A stretch of 64,000 nt of DNA from Candidatus Zixiibacteriota bacterium (GTDB lineage: Bacteria; Zixibacteria; MSB-5A5; GN15; FEB-12), in assembly GCA_035380245.1 (NCBI GenBank), contig DAOSXA010000002.1:1194110-1258109 (forward strand). Direction: 5' to 3'. The translations under genes were made by a program, and so were the position numbers. Shown piece after piece: positions 16,118 through 24,745 of this stretch (position 1 is the stretch's first letter; each line of letters starts with the position of its first letter). The notes beneath the pieces were generated by a model. It saw only the letters and a list, made by a program, of their open reading frames with translations. It was not told the DNA's origin and made no database searches.

Positions 16118-17031
16118 CGTTCCATCAACTCTCTGGCCCCCTGTTCGATCAGGTCCGCAGCCACTTGCCGGGCGAGGTTCTGCTCGGTTTGTCCGGATTC
16201 CGCCTCGGCAAAGGCATGAAGTCTGGTTTTGCCTGATTTGTCAAGTACGACGGCATCGAGCAAAAGCCGGTCGTTCTCGAAACGGGCATGGCATCCGACG
16301 GCAGCGGCACAACCGGCATTCAATTCGGATAGTAGATTGCGTTCGACAGCGAGACAAACACGGGCTTCGGGGTCGTCGATGAGGGCGGCATCGCGAAGGA
16401 TGATGCCGTTGTCGGCTCGCGCCTGAACCAGCAGAAATCCCTGGCCGCCGGCCGGAAGAAAGGTCGATAAATCGAACAAGTCGGCAATGCGCTCGGTCAA
16501 ACCGAGTCGAGTCAGTCCGGCTCGGGCCATGATTAAGGCATCGTATTGGCCGTCATCGAGTTTGGCGAGCCGGGTTTCGACATTGCCGCGAATCTCCTTG
16601 ATCCGTAAATCGGGGCGAACATGCAACAATTGCGCGGCGCGGCGCGGTGAACCGGTACCGATCACGGCGCCCTCAGGAAGATATGCGAAGGTCGTTCCTG
16701 AATTGGCGACCAGGGCATCTTCCACGGGTGCTCGCGGCGGAACAGCAGCCGTCACAAGTCCTTCAGGCATAACCGAAGGGAGATCCTTGGCGCTATGGAC
16801 AACGAGATCAAAACGCCCCTCGAACAAGTCAGCCTCAAGTTGACGCGTAAACACTCCCGGCTCCGGCATCTGCGAGAGCGCGGTGGTGCGATCCCGGTCT
16901 CCTTTCGAGATCACCTTAACCAGCTCGATCGTAACATCTCCCAACGCCTCAGTCAGAAGCTCACTGACGATACTTGACTGAACCAGGGCGAGACGGCTGG
17001 CCCGGGTACCGATTTTAATCCGGCGCGGCAT
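16114..17031 (-). CDS. hemC: hydroxymethylbilane synthase (porphobilinogen deaminase)
   Basis: Polymerises four porphobilinogens on a dipyrromethane cofactor; 305 aa. Signatures are IKIGTRASRLALVQS (N terminus), VVHSAKDLPSVMPEG, GTGSPRRAAQLLHVRPDL, and the cofactor cysteine in LNAGCAAAVGCHA. It lies between sirC (18-bp gap) and cobA/hemD (4-bp overlap) in the tetrapyrrole operon. Confidence 0.97.
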   Translation of the reverse strand: MPRRIKIGTRASRLALVQSSIVSELLTEALGDVTIELVKVISKGDRDRTTALSQMPEPGVFTRQLEADLFEGRFDLVVHSAKDLPSVMPEGLVTAAVPPRAPVEDALVANSGTTFAYLPEGAVIGTGSPRRAAQLLHVRPDLRIKEIRGNVETRLAKLDDGQYDALIMARAGLTRLGLTERIADLFDLSTFLPAGGQGFLLVQARADNGIILRDAALIDDPEARVCLAVERNLLSELNAGCAAAVGCHARFENDRLLLDAVVLDKSGKTRLHAFAEAESGQTEQNLARQVAADLIEQGARELMER

Positions 17032-17049
17032 GATTATATTCGTTCAGGA

Positions 17050-17694
17050 TCAGTCACCGGCCTTGAGCCAGTCGCGAAGAATCTCCTGAACCTGTTCATC
17101 CTTAGGATTCTCTTTCAAAAGGTCTTTCCAGTCGGCGTTGAGAAACATGCCGAAACATTTCAGCCGGGCTTCCTGATCGTCAGGTCCATCGGCGTGTATC
17201 ATTTCGCGAAACTGAACGGCATATTTAGCGATACGGGTCCAACGGTCCGGGAATATGTCGTCCATAATCAAACGCAGATAACCGGAAAGGTAGGGTGCTT
17301 TGCCGTCGGTCGAGATCGCCACGGTTAACGGCCCGCGCCGGGTTACGGCCGGCATGATGACATCGCACAACTCCGGCTGGTCGACCACGTTGACCGGCAC
17401 CCCGGCAGCGATCGCTTCCTCGTACACCTGCTTGTTGACCGCCTGGTCGTCAGCCGATGAAATCACCAGGCCGAATCCTTTTACGTCGCCGGCCTGATAC
17501 GGACGCTTTTCCAGCGTTACCTTCTTGCGCGAATGGTAGTATTCGATTTTCTCGACCACCTCCGGCGCAATGACGGTGATAGTGCTCTCGAATTCGAGGA
17601 GCGTGTTGATCTTCCGCAGGGCCACTTTGCCGCCGCCGACGACAAGACACTTGCGCCTCTTGAGCGAGAGCCCCACCGGGAGGTATTCGTTCAT
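17050..17694 (-). CDS. sirC: precorrin-2 dehydrogenase / sirohydrochlorin ferrochelatase-like
   Basis: NAD-dependent oxidation of precorrin-2 to sirohydrochlorin, with possible iron insertion as in Met8p/CysG-N; 214 aa. The N terminus YLPVGLSLKRRKCLVVGGG, continuing KVALRKINTLL, is the Rossmann fold. The catalytic-domain segments VVDQPELCDVIMPAVTRRGPL (N-terminal part) and ISTDGKAPYLSGYLR are characteristic. It overlaps hemA by 4 bp. Whether it also chelates iron cannot be told, and no separate SirB-type chelatase gene is seen here. Confidence 0.93.
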   Translation of the reverse strand: MNEYLPVGLSLKRRKCLVVGGGKVALRKINTLLEFESTITVIAPEVVEKIEYYHSRKKVTLEKRPYQAGDVKGFGLVISSADDQAVNKQVYEEAIAAGVPVNVVDQPELCDVIMPAVTRRGPLTVAISTDGKAPYLSGYLRLIMDDIFPDRWTRIAKYAVQFREMIHADGPDDQEARLKCFGMFLNADWKDLLKENPKDEQVQEILRDWLKAGD

Positions 17695-18917
17695 GACCTT
17701 CCTTTCTTTCCGTTTTCACCCTGCTCCGAGACTCGATATTTAACCTGGGCCATTTTATGCGCCATACGCTCGGCCGCTTCACGAACGGCGCGATGATACT
17801 GCGACGGCAACAAGTTGAAAATGGGAGCCAGTTCCTGATCCTTAATCGCCTCGAATTTCTCGGACAGGCTGTCGTATGTAAATTCGTGCTTAATATGATC
17901 GTACCAATAGGCGAACTCCTGGAGCCGCTCGGCGATAATCGCCTCGGCATTGGGAATCGCCGCCGCCCGCTCGCTCTGACGCTGGTCAACGAACGCCTGA
18001 ACATCTTCCATGTCAAGCAGCTTCAAACCGGGATGGAACTCCCCGGACACTTCGACATCGCGCGGAATAGCAATATCCATAACGGTCAACTGCTTGTCGG
18101 GCATATCCGTGAATAAGTCGTTGAGCATCTTACGCGTTACAATCGGCTGCTCGCTGCCGGTGCTGGTAAAGACGATATCCGCTTCGCGCAGCAGAGCGGG
18201 AAGTTCATCCAATCCATGACCGGAGCCCTTGAATTTCGCGGCAAGGTCTATCGCTTTCTCGGGCGTGCGATTGGCGAAAACGAGCTTTTTGTGATGCAGT
18301 TTACGCCAGCTTGAAGCGGCCAGGCTGATCATGCGGTTGACACCGATGAACAACACGGTAGGACGAGTCGATAAATCGAGCCCGGAACGCAGCAGCTCTA
18401 TTGCCGCCGAGCTAACCGAGCAAGCCCCCCGGCCCATTTCGGTATCGGTGCGAACCTGTTTTCCCACCCGGAACGCCTGGTGAAAAACACGATGGAGTAT
18501 TTTTCCGGTCATTTTCACCCGACACGACGAGCTATAGGCCTCTTTTACCTGTCCGAATATCTGATTCTCACCGAGGACCATCGAATCGATCCCGGCGCAC
18601 ACCCGAAAGAGGTGACGGGCAACATGTTTCCCTTTACGCTGGTAAAAGCATTCTTCCAGACGTGCGATATCGATTCCCCGGTATTCCTGGTAGAATTGAC
18701 AGAGGAGATCGAAGGGATCTCTTTTACGGGGACCGACAAAACAGAATTCGACGCGGTTACAGGTGGAAATAATTACGGCCTCAACGACGCCGTCGATCAA
18801 ACCGAATTTCTCCAGCGCTTCGGCCGCATCTTCGGGGCCGATTTGCAGAGGTTCACGTTGTTCGACCGTCGAGGTCTTATGATTGATGCCGCAGAGAACT
18901 AAGCGCCATTCCGTCAT
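17691..18917 (-). CDS. hemA: glutamyl-tRNA reductase
   Basis: First committed enzyme of C5 tetrapyrrole synthesis, NADPH-dependent; 408 aa. It shows GINHKTSTVEQRE (10-22), the catalytic cysteine in ISTCNRVEF (C53), and HLFRVCAGIDSMVLGENQI followed by FGQVKEAY. The NADPH domain and the C-terminal dimerisation helix are present. It is the first gene of the operon hemA-sirC-hemC-cobA/hemD-hemB-hemL, 21 bp downstream of the CoA-disulfide reductase gene and so possibly transcribed with it. Confidence 0.96.
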   Translation of the reverse strand: MTEWRLVLCGINHKTSTVEQREPLQIGPEDAAEALEKFGLIDGVVEAVIISTCNRVEFCFVGPRKRDPFDLLCQFYQEYRGIDIARLEECFYQRKGKHVARHLFRVCAGIDSMVLGENQIFGQVKEAYSSSCRVKMTGKILHRVFHQAFRVGKQVRTDTEMGRGACSVSSAAIELLRSGLDLSTRPTVLFIGVNRMISLAASSWRKLHHKKLVFANRTPEKAIDLAAKFKGSGHGLDELPALLREADIVFTSTGSEQPIVTRKMLNDLFTDMPDKQLTVMDIAIPRDVEVSGEFHPGLKLLDMEDVQAFVDQRQSERAAAIPNAEAIIAERLQEFAYWYDHIKHEFTYDSLSEKFEAIKDQELAPIFNLLPSQYHRAVREAAERMAHKMAQVKYRVSEQGENGKKGRS

Positions 18918-18938
18918 CGTCTCACGAATTCCTCAATC

Positions 18939-20639
18939 TTATCCGGCCAGCTGGCGCTTCAGCATCGAAGCACCGCCGCCGACAATTCGTAGTCGGTTAA
19001 AGCCCGCCTTTTTCAGAATGACCGCCGCCTGATAGGATCGCGGTCCGCGCTGGCAAATAACCGCAATTTCCCGCTCCGGGTCAAGCTCTCCGATGCGTTC
19101 GGCCAAATCCTCGAGCGGGATTTTATGAATACCTGCAAACAGATCGGGATTGAGCGGCAGGGGGTCGGTTTCGACTTCGGTGTTCGTTCGGACATCAAGA
19201 AGAACCGGCTTGCCCTCGGCTATCGTCGCCTCCGACGGGAGTGTAAATCCAAAGCCGCGTTGCTGCGCTTCAGCCATTGAGGCTAACTGATGCAGGGGAT
19301 CGAGTGCCTCGGAGTAAGGCGGTGCATAGCCATGCTCGAACTCCAGCAAATCGGCCACGGTCGCCTTGCGCCCCAGGTATGATGAAAAAACATCGACACG
19401 ACGACAGATATTCCCCGGACCGGCCACCTGAATACCGAGCAGTTGCATATTGTCGGGACAATAAACCATTTTTGCCGTGAAGAATGAACTCTCGGGATAA
19501 AATTCAGGTTTGTCACCGAACGTTCCCCATACCGCGGCAGCATTCAGACCGGCCCGCTTAGCGGCTTCTTCGCTGAGACCCACGGCGCCGACGTTGACGT
19601 CGAACACTTTCACCAGAAAGGCCCCTAATACACCCGGAAAACGGCTGTTGCCGTCGGTGATATGGTCGGCGATAACTCGTCCGTGGCGATTGGCCAGCGA
19701 ACCCATCGGCAAAAACAACGGCTGTCCGGTGAGAATATGGACCGACTCGACACAATCGCCGCCGGCGTAAATACATGGATCACTGGTCTGCATATACTCA
19801 TTTACGGCAATACCGCGACTGGGACCGATTTCGAGTCCACAGTCAACGGCCAAATCGGTGGCAGGATGCACACCGACACACAGGAAAACGTAATCAACCG
19901 TGACCGGTTCCAAACCGGTAACGTGCAGGGTCAGGTGTTCTCCGTCTTTGACGATTCTTTCCACTCCGGCGCCGGTGTGAACCGCTACCCCCTGGCGCTT
20001 CATCTCGGCTTCGGCCAACAACGCCATTTCCGGATCGAGAGCATACGGCAACACCTGCCCCTCACGCTCGATCAGGGTCGTTTCGATCCCCCAGAGCCCG
20101 GCGGCCGCCTCGGCTAACTCGCAACCGATAAAACCGCCGCCGATAATAGCGACGCTTCCGATTTGACCGGTTTCAGCCAGTTTGCGGAAATGGATGGCAT
20201 CATCGGGGCGCGTGAAATTGCGCACACAGTCGTCTTCCGGGATTTCGAACGGGGCTTTATTCGGCGTTGCCCCGGTGGCCAGCACCAGATATTCATAGCC
20301 GTGAACAATCTCGCGGTTTTCTTCGAGAAGTTTCACCCTCACGGTCTTAGCTTTGCGGTCGATTGCGATTACTTCGGCGGACGGCACGGCCGTGAAACCA
20401 CGAGTGGCGGCGAACCATTTCTCATCGCGAACAACGCCGTATGCCGTTTTCATTAACTCGTTGAAACTGCCGACATCGCCGGAGGCAAAATACGGCATAC
20501 CGCAGGAACCGTAGGAAAAGAGCTTTTCCTTTTGAAAAAGGGTGACGGTGACGTCGAGACGCCGACGCATAAGCGCTGCCGCAGCCTTGGGTCCACAGGC
20601 AACACCACCCACAACCACTATGTCTGATTTGTCGTTCAT
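18939..20639 (-). CDS. FAD-dependent CoA-disulfide/persulfide reductase with rhodanese domain
   Basis: Fusion protein of 566 aa. Residues 1 to about 450 are a pyridine-nucleotide-disulfide oxidoreductase with VVVGGVACGPKAAAALMRR for FAD and the single active-site cysteine in GSCGMPY (C46) of the CoA-disulfide reductase class. Residues about 470-560 are a rhodanese domain with active-site loop CQRGPRSY (C529). Family members (CoADR-RHD, Npsr of Shewanella) reduce CoA persulfide or polysulfide with NADH. It lies between dsrP and hemA on the same strand, separated from dsrP by a hairpin. A role in zero-valent sulfur reduction or sulfane sulfur detoxification is inferred. Confidence 0.88.
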   Translation of the reverse strand: MNDKSDIVVVGGVACGPKAAAALMRRRLDVTVTLFQKEKLFSYGSCGMPYFASGDVGSFNELMKTAYGVVRDEKWFAATRGFTAVPSAEVIAIDRKAKTVRVKLLEENREIVHGYEYLVLATGATPNKAPFEIPEDDCVRNFTRPDDAIHFRKLAETGQIGSVAIIGGGFIGCELAEAAAGLWGIETTLIEREGQVLPYALDPEMALLAEAEMKRQGVAVHTGAGVERIVKDGEHLTLHVTGLEPVTVDYVFLCVGVHPATDLAVDCGLEIGPSRGIAVNEYMQTSDPCIYAGGDCVESVHILTGQPLFLPMGSLANRHGRVIADHITDGNSRFPGVLGAFLVKVFDVNVGAVGLSEEAAKRAGLNAAAVWGTFGDKPEFYPESSFFTAKMVYCPDNMQLLGIQVAGPGNICRRVDVFSSYLGRKATVADLLEFEHGYAPPYSEALDPLHQLASMAEAQQRGFGFTLPSEATIAEGKPVLLDVRTNTEVETDPLPLNPDLFAGIHKIPLEDLAERIGELDPEREIAVICQRGPRSYQAAVILKKAGFNRLRIVGGGASMLKRQLAG

Positions 20640-20664
20640 TTTACCTTTTCACACAGAAAGATAC

Positions 20665-20686
20665 GGGGTTGCCCATCGGCAACCCC
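20665..20686 (-). terminator. stem-loop after dsrP
   Basis: Perfect 9-bp stem GGGGTTGCC / GGCAACCCC with a 4-nt loop between dsrP and the CoADR-rhodanese gene. The following T tract is weak, so it may terminate only partially or stabilise the dsrMKJOP message. Confidence 0.55.
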
Positions 20687-20734
20687 ACGCATATAGTTCA
20701 TGATCACTCCGTTTCCGGAGTCAATCGGTTAATA

Positions 20735-21934
20735 TCATACTTTCGTCGCGACCGGTACGTCTTCTCCCTTAATCCGGTTTTGGACTACATCGCCGCGAAC
20801 CGACAGCACCACTTTGTACAAAAGGGTTACGATCAGCAAGCCCAGCGCATAGACAGCCACGGAGATCATCAACTCCGGAACCGTCGGTACATACGACGGG
20901 ACATGACCCAGGACCGACGGCACGAAACCGGTTACGATCAAAGCCAGCCCCTTATCGATCCAGAGCGAAACGAAAACCGCGATACAGGCAATGGCCAGGA
21001 TCGGCTCGCTGTGACGGAATTTCGGCACCAGCAACAGCAGGAGCGAGAAGATCGCCAGGATCGACGAGAAATACATCCAGGGACCGATCCAGTTGTTCTC
21101 CGCTATCCCACCGAACATGAAATGGAAATGCGCCAGATGTTCGGGAATATCCGAGTAGTAAGCGGTGAAAAACTCCATCGCTACCAGGAAGACGTTCACG
21201 CACATGGCGTAGGTAACGATTTTACCCAGGTTCTGGATCGCTTCCTTGCCGGGATCGAAACGGGTCAGTTTGCGCAGGATCATCACGAAGAGGATCAGCA
21301 GCGCCGGACCGGCCGAGAACGCCGATGCCAGAAAGCGCGGAGCCAGCACGGCGGTCATCCAGAACGGACGAGCTGCCAGACCGGAGTACAGGAAAGCGGT
21401 CACGGTGTGAATACTGACAGCCCACGGGATCGAGAGAATGATCAGCGGCTTGACCCATTTCGGCGGCGGGATGGATTTACGTTCCGCCCCGAGGGTGGTC
21501 CAGCCGATAATCAGGTTCAACAACAGGTAACCCATGAGCGAAACCATATCCCAGAACATCATCGAATGCGGCGTCGGATGCAGCATCACGTTCAAGACAC
21601 GGGTCGGCTGACCCATATCGACGAAGATGAACAGCATACAGACCAGCACCGACGGTATCGCTACGAATTCTCCCAGAATGACGATTTTGCCGAACAGTTT
21701 GTAGTTATGCAGGTAGTAAGGCAACACCACCATCACGGCCGAAGCAGCCACCCCGACCATGAAAGTGAACTGAGCGATATAGAAGCCCCAGGTAACGTCG
21801 CGGCCGAGACCGGTGATACCCAGACCCTCGTTAAACTGGCGGATATAAAAGAGCACACCGATACCTATAAGTACGAGCAGCCCGATTACCCAGGTCCAGT
21901 ATTTCTTGTCTCCTATAAGTGCTTTTTCTAACAT
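20735..21934 (-). CDS. dsrP: DsrP, NrfD-like quinone-interacting membrane subunit
   Basis: Integral membrane protein of 399 aa with about ten hydrophobic helices (for example WVIGLLVLIGIGVLFYI near the N terminus and MLIFVDMGQPTRVLNVM), of the NrfD/PsrC family. In the DsrMKJOP complex it exchanges electrons with menaquinone. A GAGG site precedes the ATG. It is the last gene of the dsrMKJOP operon, 7 bp after dsrO, and is followed by a stem-loop at 20665-20686. Confidence 0.95.
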   Translation of the reverse strand: MLEKALIGDKKYWTWVIGLLVLIGIGVLFYIRQFNEGLGITGLGRDVTWGFYIAQFTFMVGVAASAVMVVLPYYLHNYKLFGKIVILGEFVAIPSVLVCMLFIFVDMGQPTRVLNVMLHPTPHSMMFWDMVSLMGYLLLNLIIGWTTLGAERKSIPPPKWVKPLIILSIPWAVSIHTVTAFLYSGLAARPFWMTAVLAPRFLASAFSAGPALLILFVMILRKLTRFDPGKEAIQNLGKIVTYAMCVNVFLVAMEFFTAYYSDIPEHLAHFHFMFGGIAENNWIGPWMYFSSILAIFSLLLLLVPKFRHSEPILAIACIAVFVSLWIDKGLALIVTGFVPSVLGHVPSYVPTVPELMISVAVYALGLLIVTLLYKVVLSVRGDVVQNRIKGEDVPVATKV

Positions 21935-21941
21935 TGGTACC

Positions 21942-22742
21942 TCACACTACATAGTAGACTTCAGGGTTAGTACCAAGCGAGGGCCGACGACGAATCGTAT
22001 AACGCTCCTGGAGGATTTTCCGAACCTCCGATTCGGGATCTTCGAGATCGCCAAAAATAAGAGCGCCGTGTTTACAAGCCTCGACGCAGGCGGGCATTTT
22101 GCCGCGCGCGAGTCTTTCCTCGCAGAACGTACATTTCTCCACGACCCCTCGGGTGCGCGTGGGATAGTCCGTCTTCATCTCTTTGATATGCGGCCGGGGA
22201 TCGCGCCAGTTGAACGAGCGCGAACCGTACGGACAGGCGGCGACACAATAACGGCAGCCGATACAGCGGTGCCAGTCCATCATCACGACGCCGTCGCTTT
22301 CACGACGGAAAGTGGCGTTGGTCGGGCAGACCCGAACACAAGGCGGATTATCACAGTGGTTGCAGAGCACCAGCGTCGGCATGTGGTTGAGACCTTCCAT
22401 CTGCAGCGGATGATCCTGGTCCTCGAAAACATGTTCGAAAGACTCCTTCCAGATCCACTTGACTTCGTCCTTGGGGTTGTCGAATTCCGGGACGTTGTGG
22501 ATCAGGTGGCAGGCCTTGGAGCAGTCGGAGCAACCTTCCTGTTCATTGCATTTGCGTAAGTCGATTACCATGGCCCAGCGCTTCGCCGTAAGCGGTCCCT
22601 GATGAACCGGCGGCTGCGTCGTACTGTCGACCGGCGTGTTAGTGCTGTCAACGTTTCCGAAGGCGCGGCTGACCGAACCACCGGCCAGTCCCAGGGCGGT
22701 AAGCGAAGATACCTTCAGAAATCCTCTTCGATTGATACCCAT
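21942..22742 (-). CDS. dsrO: DsrO, periplasmic ferredoxin-like subunit with Tat signal
   Basis: Periplasmic multi-[4Fe-4S] protein of 266 aa in DsrMKJOP. The N terminus INRRGFLKVSSLTALGLAGG is a twin-arginine signal. Four cysteine clusters follow, including CNEQEGCSDCSKAC, CNHCDNPPCVRVCPTNA, CIGCRYCVAACPYG and CTFCEERLARGKMPACVEAC. It overlaps the dsrJ stop region by 1 bp and is followed by dsrP. Confidence 0.95.
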   Translation of the reverse strand: MGINRRGFLKVSSLTALGLAGGSVSRAFGNVDSTNTPVDSTTQPPVHQGPLTAKRWAMVIDLRKCNEQEGCSDCSKACHLIHNVPEFDNPKDEVKWIWKESFEHVFEDQDHPLQMEGLNHMPTLVLCNHCDNPPCVRVCPTNATFRRESDGVVMMDWHRCIGCRYCVAACPYGSRSFNWRDPRPHIKEMKTDYPTRTRGVVEKCTFCEERLARGKMPACVEACKHGALIFGDLEDPESEVRKILQERYTIRRRPSLGTNPEVYYVV

Positions 22743-23125
22743 TACTTAGCCACCTCCTTCGGCACGATATGACAATCCCAGCAATAGGGATCGACACCGG
22801 CGTAGTTATGGCACTGATCGCAGAACTTGTCCTTGTTGACATGGCAGCTCAGACAGGTGTTCGACAGGCTCTTTTCCATGGTAGTGCCGTCCGGTCCGGT
22901 GAAGAAACGCTCCTGTTTGCGGACGACATCATCGCGCCAGGTGTTGAGCAGGTCCATGTGGTAGCCGGTCATATAATCGGTCGCGGCCACACAGGCTTCA
23001 CCCAGCGGTTTTTCCAGCACCGGCCGGTAGTCGGCGGTCTTGCTGGCGACGTTATACCAGATCGGGAAACTGATCAAAACCAGGAAGATGATCACCCCGA
23101 CAATAACTTTCCCGGCATCATGCAT
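22742..23125 (-). CDS. dsrJ: DsrJ, triheme cytochrome c subunit
   Basis: Periplasmic membrane-anchored triheme cytochrome c of 127 aa. One N-terminal anchor (VIVGVIIFLVLISFPIWYNV) precedes three CxxCH sites: CLSCH (91-95), CDQCH (102-106) and CWDCH (115-119). C45 in LGEACVA aligns with the conserved cysteine known to be an unusual heme ligand in DsrJ. It overlaps dsrK by 8 bp and dsrO by 1 bp. Confidence 0.95.
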   Translation of the reverse strand: MHDAGKVIVGVIIFLVLISFPIWYNVASKTADYRPVLEKPLGEACVAATDYMTGYHMDLLNTWRDDVVRKQERFFTGPDGTTMEKSLSNTCLSCHVNKDKFCDQCHNYAGVDPYCWDCHIVPKEVAK

Positions 23126-24743
23126 CTTCGGTTTCCTCCTTCTTTTCGAGACCCGGCAGCGGTTCGCCTCTCAGATCGGTTTCGCGCTTTTCACCTTTCA
23201 TGACCAGCGCATTTCCGAGCATCTCATGAATACCGGCTACTTCGACCTCCGGCACCCAGTATTCCATCAGCGGCGGAAGGGTCGCCTTGTCGATGGCACA
23301 GATACACAGAAGGGTATTAACGCCGTTTTTATCGTGTACGTAGCGAACGGCGTTGGCACGAGGGAGGCCGCCCCGCAGACGCATTTCCAGGTTTTCATCC
23401 GTGCCCAGTCCGGCTCCGGAACCACAGCAGAAGGTCTGTTCCCTGATCGTGTTCTCCGGCATTTCGGTGAACTTGTTACAGACGTTGCGAATCACGTAAC
23501 GCGGTTCCTCGATCAATCCCATCGCTCGGGCCGGGTTGCAGGAGTCGTGGAAAGTTACATGGCGATGGTCGTTGCGGCTGGGATCCAGTTTCAATTTGCC
23601 GTTGCGAATCAAATCCGAGGTGAATTCCATGATATGGACCATCTTGGTCGATTTGGCATTCTTGAAAACGGTACCGGTGATCGGCGATTTCGGAACTTCG
23701 AGAAAATCAGCCGGACCGTTGAGGGTGTCCATGTATTGGTGTACCACCCGCCACATGTGACCGCATTCACCGCCCAGAATCCATTTCACACCGAGGCGCT
23801 TAGCCTCCATGTACATCTTGGCGTTAAGCCGCTTCATCATGTCGACTGAATGGAACAAACCGAAATTGCCGCCTTCGGAGGCATAACAACTCCAGGTATA
23901 ATCCAGGCCGATCTCGTGAAACAGCATCAGATAACCGAGCAAAGTGTAATAATGGGGCGAGGCAAAATAGTCGGCCGACGGAGCGATAAACAGAACCTCC
24001 GCTCCCTTCTTGTTGATCGGCGCCTCAACCCTGATCCCGGTCAGCTCCTCGAGTTCATCGACCGCGAATTCGATACTGTCGACAAAACCATGTGGCTGAA
24101 TCCCGAGGTGGTTGCCGGTTTGATAGCAGTTGGCGGCGGGAGTGGTGATCCATTCGATCGTCACACCGATCAGGTTCATCAACTCGCGAGCCATCATGGT
24201 GATTTCAGCGGTGTCGATACCGTACGGACAAAATACCGAGCAGCGGCGGCATTCGGTGCATTGATAGAAGTAGTAGAACCATTCCTTGAGCACCTTGACG
24301 GTCAACTTGCGGCCGCCGTTGAGTCCACGCAGAATTTTGCCGGCCGTAGTGAAGTCGTTGCGATAAACCGAACGCATCAGTTCGGCACGCAGGACCGGCA
24401 TGTTCTTGGGATCGCCCGAGCCGATGTAATAATGGCATTTGTCGGCGCAGGCGCCGCAACGCACGCAGATATCCATGAACAACTTGAACGATCTGAATTT
24501 TTCCAGGCGTTGCTTGAAACCATCCAGGATAATCTTCTCCCAGCCGTCCGGCAGCGGCCATTCTTCGTCGTGCGGCTGCCATTTGCCCATGGTGGGCAAA
24601 CCCAGATACTCGAGCTTCTCGCTCACCCCGGCGTAGTTATAGAATCCTCTCTTGAACTCTACACTGGGATCGGTCCATTTCTTTTGCGGCAGACCGTAAT
24701 CTATCTGGATCAATTCTTCCGGTTTTTTCATTTTCTCTGCCAT
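23118..24743 (-). CDS. dsrK: DsrK, HdrD-like catalytic iron-sulfur subunit
   Basis: Cytoplasmic subunit of DsrMKJOP, 541 aa, proposed to reduce the DsrC trisulfide. It has two ferredoxin-type motifs (CVRCGACADKCHYY and CTECRRCSVFCPYG) and the CCG-type site of heterodisulfide reductases (HDSCNPARAMG, then TFCCGSGAGLGTDE near residue 437). It follows dsrM after only 2 bp, which is compatible with coupled translation. Confidence 0.96.
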   Translation of the reverse strand: MAEKMKKPEELIQIDYGLPQKKWTDPSVEFKRGFYNYAGVSEKLEYLGLPTMGKWQPHDEEWPLPDGWEKIILDGFKQRLEKFRSFKLFMDICVRCGACADKCHYYIGSGDPKNMPVLRAELMRSVYRNDFTTAGKILRGLNGGRKLTVKVLKEWFYYFYQCTECRRCSVFCPYGIDTAEITMMARELMNLIGVTIEWITTPAANCYQTGNHLGIQPHGFVDSIEFAVDELEELTGIRVEAPINKKGAEVLFIAPSADYFASPHYYTLLGYLMLFHEIGLDYTWSCYASEGGNFGLFHSVDMMKRLNAKMYMEAKRLGVKWILGGECGHMWRVVHQYMDTLNGPADFLEVPKSPITGTVFKNAKSTKMVHIMEFTSDLIRNGKLKLDPSRNDHRHVTFHDSCNPARAMGLIEEPRYVIRNVCNKFTEMPENTIREQTFCCGSGAGLGTDENLEMRLRGGLPRANAVRYVHDKNGVNTLLCICAIDKATLPPLMEYWVPEVEVAGIHEMLGNALVMKGEKRETDLRGEPLPGLEKKEETEDA

Positions 24744-24745
24744 GG

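Noticed and set aside
20669..21931. 420-codon frame opposite dsrP
   Set aside because: Antisense shadow of a membrane protein, giving Gln/Arg/His-rich sequence.
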